The position numbers and the translations under genes are program-made. Shown here in pieces: positions 61,331 to 64,000 of a stretch of DNA of 64,000 nt (within the stretch, counting starts at the first letter, position 1; the number at the start of each line of letters is the position of its first letter). The stretch is from NCBI GenBank assembly GCA_964619955.1, contig CAZUJF010000005.1, positions 62,001 to 126,000 on the forward strand, given 5' to 3'. Under the pieces are notes generated by a model. It searched no databases. It saw nothing but the letters and a program-made list of their open reading frames with translations, and was not told the origin of the DNA. This stretch comes from JACQFK01 sp964619955. GTDB taxonomy: Bacteria > Planctomycetota > MHYJ01 > JACPRB01.

Positions 61331-62266
61331 ATGACCGTTCTCCTGCTCGCCCTGCTGCTTCCGCTTCAGGCCAAGGCCCCGCCCGAGCGTCCGGCGCCGA
61401 CCGTGGCGGACTACGTCTATGGCCGGGACTCCGAGCGCCAGAAATTCGACTTCTGGCAGGCGAAGAGCGAGAAGCCCACGCCCGTCGTGCTGCTCATCCA
61501 CGGCGGCGGCTGGGTGAATGGAAGCAAGGAGGGCTACGGGCGCGGGGCGATCCAGCCCTATCTCGATGCCGGCATCTCCGTGGCCTCCATCAACTATCGC
61601 TTCATCGCGCAGGCGATGGAGCAGAAGGTCGAGCCGCCCGTGAAGGCCTGCGTGGGCGACGCGGCCCGGGCCCTTCAGACGATCCGGTCCAAGGCGAAGG
61701 AGTGGAATCTCGATCCCCGCCGCATCGGGGCCACCGGGGGCTCGGCGGGCGCCTGCACGTCGCTCTGGCTGGCCTTGCACGACGATCTCGCCGATCCCGC
61801 GAGCGCCGATCCCGTCGCCCGGGAATCGACGCGACTGTTCTGCGCGGCCGTGAGCGGCGCGCAGACCTCCCTCGATCCCCGTGAACTGCGGGACTGGATC
61901 CCGAACGCGATCTACGGCGGCCATGCGTTCGGCTTCGCCGCGAAAGGGCGCACGAGGGCGCAGGAATTCGATCTGTTGATCGAGCAGCGGGAGAAGGTTC
62001 TGCCCTGGATCCGGGAGTATTCGCCGATCGAGCTGGTCTCCAAGGACGATCCGCCGCTCTACCTCGACTACCCGAATCAGAAGACGCCGCCGGTCCTGGG
62101 TCAGAAGGAGCCGGATCCCACGCACTCCGCCATCTACGGGATCAAGCTGGCGGAGAAATGCACGGCTCTCGGGGTCGCCTGCAGACTCGCCTATCCCGCG
62201 GGCGCCCCGGATGCGACGTTCGGATCGGTCGCGAAATTCCTGATCGCGACGCTCAAGGCGGAATAG
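61331..62266 (+). CDS. Exported alpha/beta-hydrolase esterase (BD-FAE-like)
   Basis: 311 residues from ATG 61331 with a short signal (MTVLLLALLLPLQAKAPPER). LLIHGGGW is the oxyanion-hole motif and GATGGSAGACTSLWLAL the nucleophile elbow (Ser in GGSAG). SSRs typical of the hormone-sensitive-lipase-like group (ISVASINYRF) are present. It probably removes acyl or feruloyl groups from a carbohydrate or hydrolyses small esters. It forms an operon with the PhoD-like gene 17 nt downstream. A TTGACC 30 nt upstream is the only promoter element suggested. Confidence 0.85.
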   Translation: MTVLLLALLLPLQAKAPPERPAPTVADYVYGRDSERQKFDFWQAKSEKPTPVVLLIHGGGWVNGSKEGYGRGAIQPYLDAGISVASINYRFIAQAMEQKVEPPVKACVGDAARALQTIRSKAKEWNLDPRRIGATGGSAGACTSLWLALHDDLADPASADPVARESTRLFCAAVSGAQTSLDPRELRDWIPNAIYGGHAFGFAAKGRTRAQEFDLLIEQREKVLPWIREYSPIELVSKDDPPLYLDYPNQKTPPVLGQKEPDPTHSAIYGIKLAEKCTALGVACRLAYPAGAPDATFGSVAKFLIATLKAE

Positions 62267-62283
62267 GGAAACCGGAGGTGCCG

Positions 62284-63303
62284 ATGAGACGTGTCCTGCC
62301 CGCGCTGTTCCCGTTCCTGCTCGCCTGCGCGGCGCCCCGTTTCGACGTCGTCTTCGGATCCTGCAGCAAACACGTCGAGCATCCCATGCTGGACCAGGTC
62401 CTCGCCCGGCCCATGGACCTCTTCCTCTACATGGGCGACAACATCTACGCCGACACGACCGACATGGCCGTGATGCGGCGGAAGTACGACGCGCTCAAGA
62501 CGAGCCGCTTCCATCGGGAGCTCCGCGCGCGCGTGCCCGTGCTCGCCACCTGGGACGACCACGACTTCGGCGGCAACGACGTGGGAGCGGAATATCCGAT
62601 GAAGCGCGAGTCCCAGAAGGAGTTCCTCGACTGGCTCGACGCCCCGCCGGAGGATCCCCGACGCTCGCGGGAGGGCGTGTATTCCGCGGAGATCCACGGC
62701 CCCCCGGGCCGCCGCCTGCAGGTGATCCTGCTCGACACGCGCACCTTCCGCAGTCCGATGAAGCGCGCGGAGAAGGGACAGGAGACGCCGGCGGGACCCT
62801 GGCTGCCGACCGACGATCCGGAGGCGACCGTGCTCGGCGCCGCGCAATGGGCCTGGCTCGAAGGGGAGCTCCGCAAGCCTGCGGAGCTGCGCCTCGTCGT
62901 CTCGAGCATCCAGTTCGCCGCGGGGGCCTGCGGAGCCGAGGGCTGGTCCAACTTCCCGCGGGAGCAGCGCCGCTTCCTGGATCTCGTCGCGAAGACCCGC
63001 GCGGACGGCGTCCTCATCCTGAGCGGGGACCGCCACTGGAGCGAGCTCTCGCGCCTCGACGGGCCGCTCGGCTATCCGATCTGGGACCTCACGGCGAGCG
63101 CGCTCACGCAGCCGCATCTGCGCGGGACGCCGTCCCCCAACCCGAACCGCGCCCTGCCCGCGACGTTCCACGCCCCGAACGCGGGGTCGCTGGGCATCGA
63201 ATGGGGCCTGCCCGATCCGCGGCTCACGCTGCGCATCTTCGACGCGGCGGGCACGGTGCGCCTCGAGCAGGGGCTGCTCCTGTCCTCGCTCCGCGCGCGC
63301 TAA
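62284..63303 (+). CDS. PhoD-like phosphodiesterase/alkaline phosphatase D family lipoprotein
   Basis: 339 residues with a lipobox signal (MRRVLPALFPFLLACAAP). Metal-binding blocks: VVFGSCSK, LYMGDNIYADTTD, ATWDDHDFGGNDVG and LSGDRHWSELS, all characteristic of PhoD-like enzymes, which hydrolyse phosphate mono- or diesters with Fe/Ca. Shorter than classical PhoD (about 450-550) because it lacks the N-terminal domain. The Shine-Dalgarno is weak (CGGAGG). It shares a transcript with the esterase upstream. Confidence 0.9.
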   Translation: MRRVLPALFPFLLACAAPRFDVVFGSCSKHVEHPMLDQVLARPMDLFLYMGDNIYADTTDMAVMRRKYDALKTSRFHRELRARVPVLATWDDHDFGGNDVGAEYPMKRESQKEFLDWLDAPPEDPRRSREGVYSAEIHGPPGRRLQVILLDTRTFRSPMKRAEKGQETPAGPWLPTDDPEATVLGAAQWAWLEGELRKPAELRLVVSSIQFAAGACGAEGWSNFPREQRRFLDLVAKTRADGVLILSGDRHWSELSRLDGPLGYPIWDLTASALTQPHLRGTPSPNPNRALPATFHAPNAGSLGIEWGLPDPRLTLRIFDAAGTVRLEQGLLLSSLRAR

Positions 63304-63337
63304 CCCCCGTACGCCTGGGCACGCCTGGGGTCATTTA

Positions 63338-63361
63338 ATTTCCATGAAATAAGATGATAAT
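63338..63361 (+). promoter_or_regulatory. Control region of the LacI-family gene
   Basis: A perfect inverted repeat ATTTC-CAT-GAAAT (63338-63350) is followed by a candidate -10 GATAAT (63356-63361) in an A+T-rich stretch unlike its surroundings. The repeat would be overlapped by polymerase, as expected of an autoregulatory operator. GGAGG (63392-63396) precedes the ATG. Confidence 0.4.
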
Positions 63362-63401
63362 AATTGTAACGTAAGCACTCCGACCGGCTATGGAGGCGCG
63401 G

Positions 63402-64000
63402 ATGAAGATCACGGTGAACGAGGTGGCGCGGCGGGCGCGGGTCTCGCTGGGAAGCGTGAGCCGGGTGCTCAGCGGCGCGCCGGACGTCTCCCCGGAGATG
63501 GCGGCGAAGGTCCGGAAGGCGGCCCGGGACCTGGGTTATCAGCCCCTGCGACGCCGCGCGGGGGGCGGCCGCCATCCGCTCCAAGGGCGCACGCTGGCGC
63601 TCGTCCTCCTGGGCATGGGCCAGAGCCTGCTGCGCCTGCCGGTCATCGCCGCCGCCATCCACGGCGTCGAGGCCGCCCTCTCGGAGGCCGGGGCGCGGCT
63701 CTTCATCGCCGACGTCCCGGGGCTCGACCGCGTGCCGGAGGCGCTCTGCCGGGGCCGGGTGGACGGATTGATCCTGAAATCCGCGCTGCAGGGGGACGTC
63801 ATCGGACGCCTTCATCCCGGGCTGCGCGCCCGGATCCAGGAACTGCCCAGCGTCTGGTTCCTCGGCCGGCCCGCCGGGATCACGGGGGATGTCGTCCAGG
63901 CGGACGACCGTGCCGTCGGCCGCCTCGCGGCGGAGCATCTCGTCGCGCGCGGCCACCGCCGCGTGGCGTACCTCAACCCCAAGTCCGGGCACCTCCTCTT
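63402..64000 (+). CDS. LacI-family transcriptional regulator, 3' end missing
   Basis: 199 residues seen before the right edge; the full protein should be about 340. The N-terminal LacI helix-turn-helix is intact (MKITVNEVARRARVSLGSVS, then RVLSGAPDVSPEMAAKVRKA). The periplasmic-binding-protein-like effector domain begins at TLALVLLGMGQSLLRLPVIA and continues with VDGLILKS and AEHLVARGHRRVAYLN. It probably represses a sugar-use gene set beyond the window. The A+T-rich control region with a 13-bp inverted repeat just upstream suggests autoregulation. Confidence 0.9.
   Translation, partial: MKITVNEVARRARVSLGSVSRVLSGAPDVSPEMAAKVRKAARDLGYQPLRRRAGGGRHPLQGRTLALVLLGMGQSLLRLPVIAAAIHGVEAALSEAGARLFIADVPGLDRVPEALCRGRVDGLILKSALQGDVIGRLHPGLRARIQELPSVWFLGRPAGITGDVVQADDRAVGRLAAEHLVARGHRRVAYLNPKSGHLL

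Noticed and set aside
63308..63330. Duplicate ACGCCTGGG near the LacI gene
   Set aside because: Only two copies of 9 nt; no evidence of a repeat family or array.
1..64000. CRISPR arrays, tRNA or rRNA genes, insertion sequences, integrases
   Set aside because: I looked for regular direct repeats, cloverleaf sequences and transposase or integrase motifs and saw none; a dedicated scan (tRNA covariance model, IS database) was not possible.

Overview
The window is about 70% G+C and almost fully coding, with 43 protein genes, no RNA genes, no insertion sequences and no CRISPR array. No stretch without a gene exceeds 300 bases; the largest gaps are 42061-42312, 22183-22329 and 5607-5736. The gene families point to an uncultivated member of the Planctomycetota or wider PVC group: a DUF1587/1595/1592/1588/1585 cytochrome-like protein next to a DUF1552 protein, a DUF1800/DUF1501 pair, a PVC-type membrane-bound dehydrogenase with a C-terminal haem c domain, a sulfatase, a membrane-anchored Ser/Thr kinase and many exported hydrolases. 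This assignment is inferred from family content only.

Layout. 2-5606: the end of a giant Ig/IPT-repeat surface protein and a predicted outer-membrane barrel. 5737-16090: a very large cyclic beta-1,2-glucan synthase (NdvB/ChvB type), a PIG-L deacetylase and a methyltransferase. 16087-19273: the DUF1592/DUF1552 pair on the minus strand. 19323-20644: a lipoprotein overlapping a small partner protein. 20668-22182: a three-gene minus-strand cassette of clearly lower G+C that matches no family I recognise. 22330-27023: a ROK regulator upstream of a PVC-type dehydrogenase.

27071-38788 looks like one catabolic island for collagen-type (proline/hydroxyproline-rich) peptides. It has a dipeptidyl-peptidase IV-like S9 peptidase, an M24 Xaa-Pro peptidase, a DUF885 lipoprotein peptidase, 4-hydroxyproline 2-epimerase, a D-amino-acid (D-hydroxyproline) dehydrogenase and a DapA-family enzyme suited to the pyrroline-4-hydroxy-2-carboxylate deaminase step. 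It also has a GntR regulator with two winged helices and a secreted alpha/alpha-toroid-like protein. Three copies of TTGTRTRCAA lie at its promoters and tie the units into one regulon.

38819-48233: a Ser/Thr kinase, an MgtC/DUF4010 membrane protein, a small membrane protein with the DUF1800/DUF1501 pair, a GH9 glycosidase and a small anchored protein. 48230-54281: transaldolase, a MacA/MacB-like ABC export operon and a HEAT-repeat protein. 54284-63303: a CBM9-like lipoprotein, sulfatase, pyruvate kinase, an exported metallo-beta-lactamase-fold protein, a zinc-ribbon protein of unknown role, a thioesterase, an SGNH hydrolase, an esterase and a PhoD-like phosphatase. A LacI-family regulator runs off the right edge.

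Regulation visible in sequence: several promoters carry a TAnACT -10 element, three with an upstream TGC (extended -10). Several genes start 6-10 nt after the -10, which suggests leaderless transcripts. The best candidates for something undescribed are the low-G+C three-gene cassette, the tandem-winged-helix hydroxyproline regulon and the secreted glycosidase-like protein inside that regulon.
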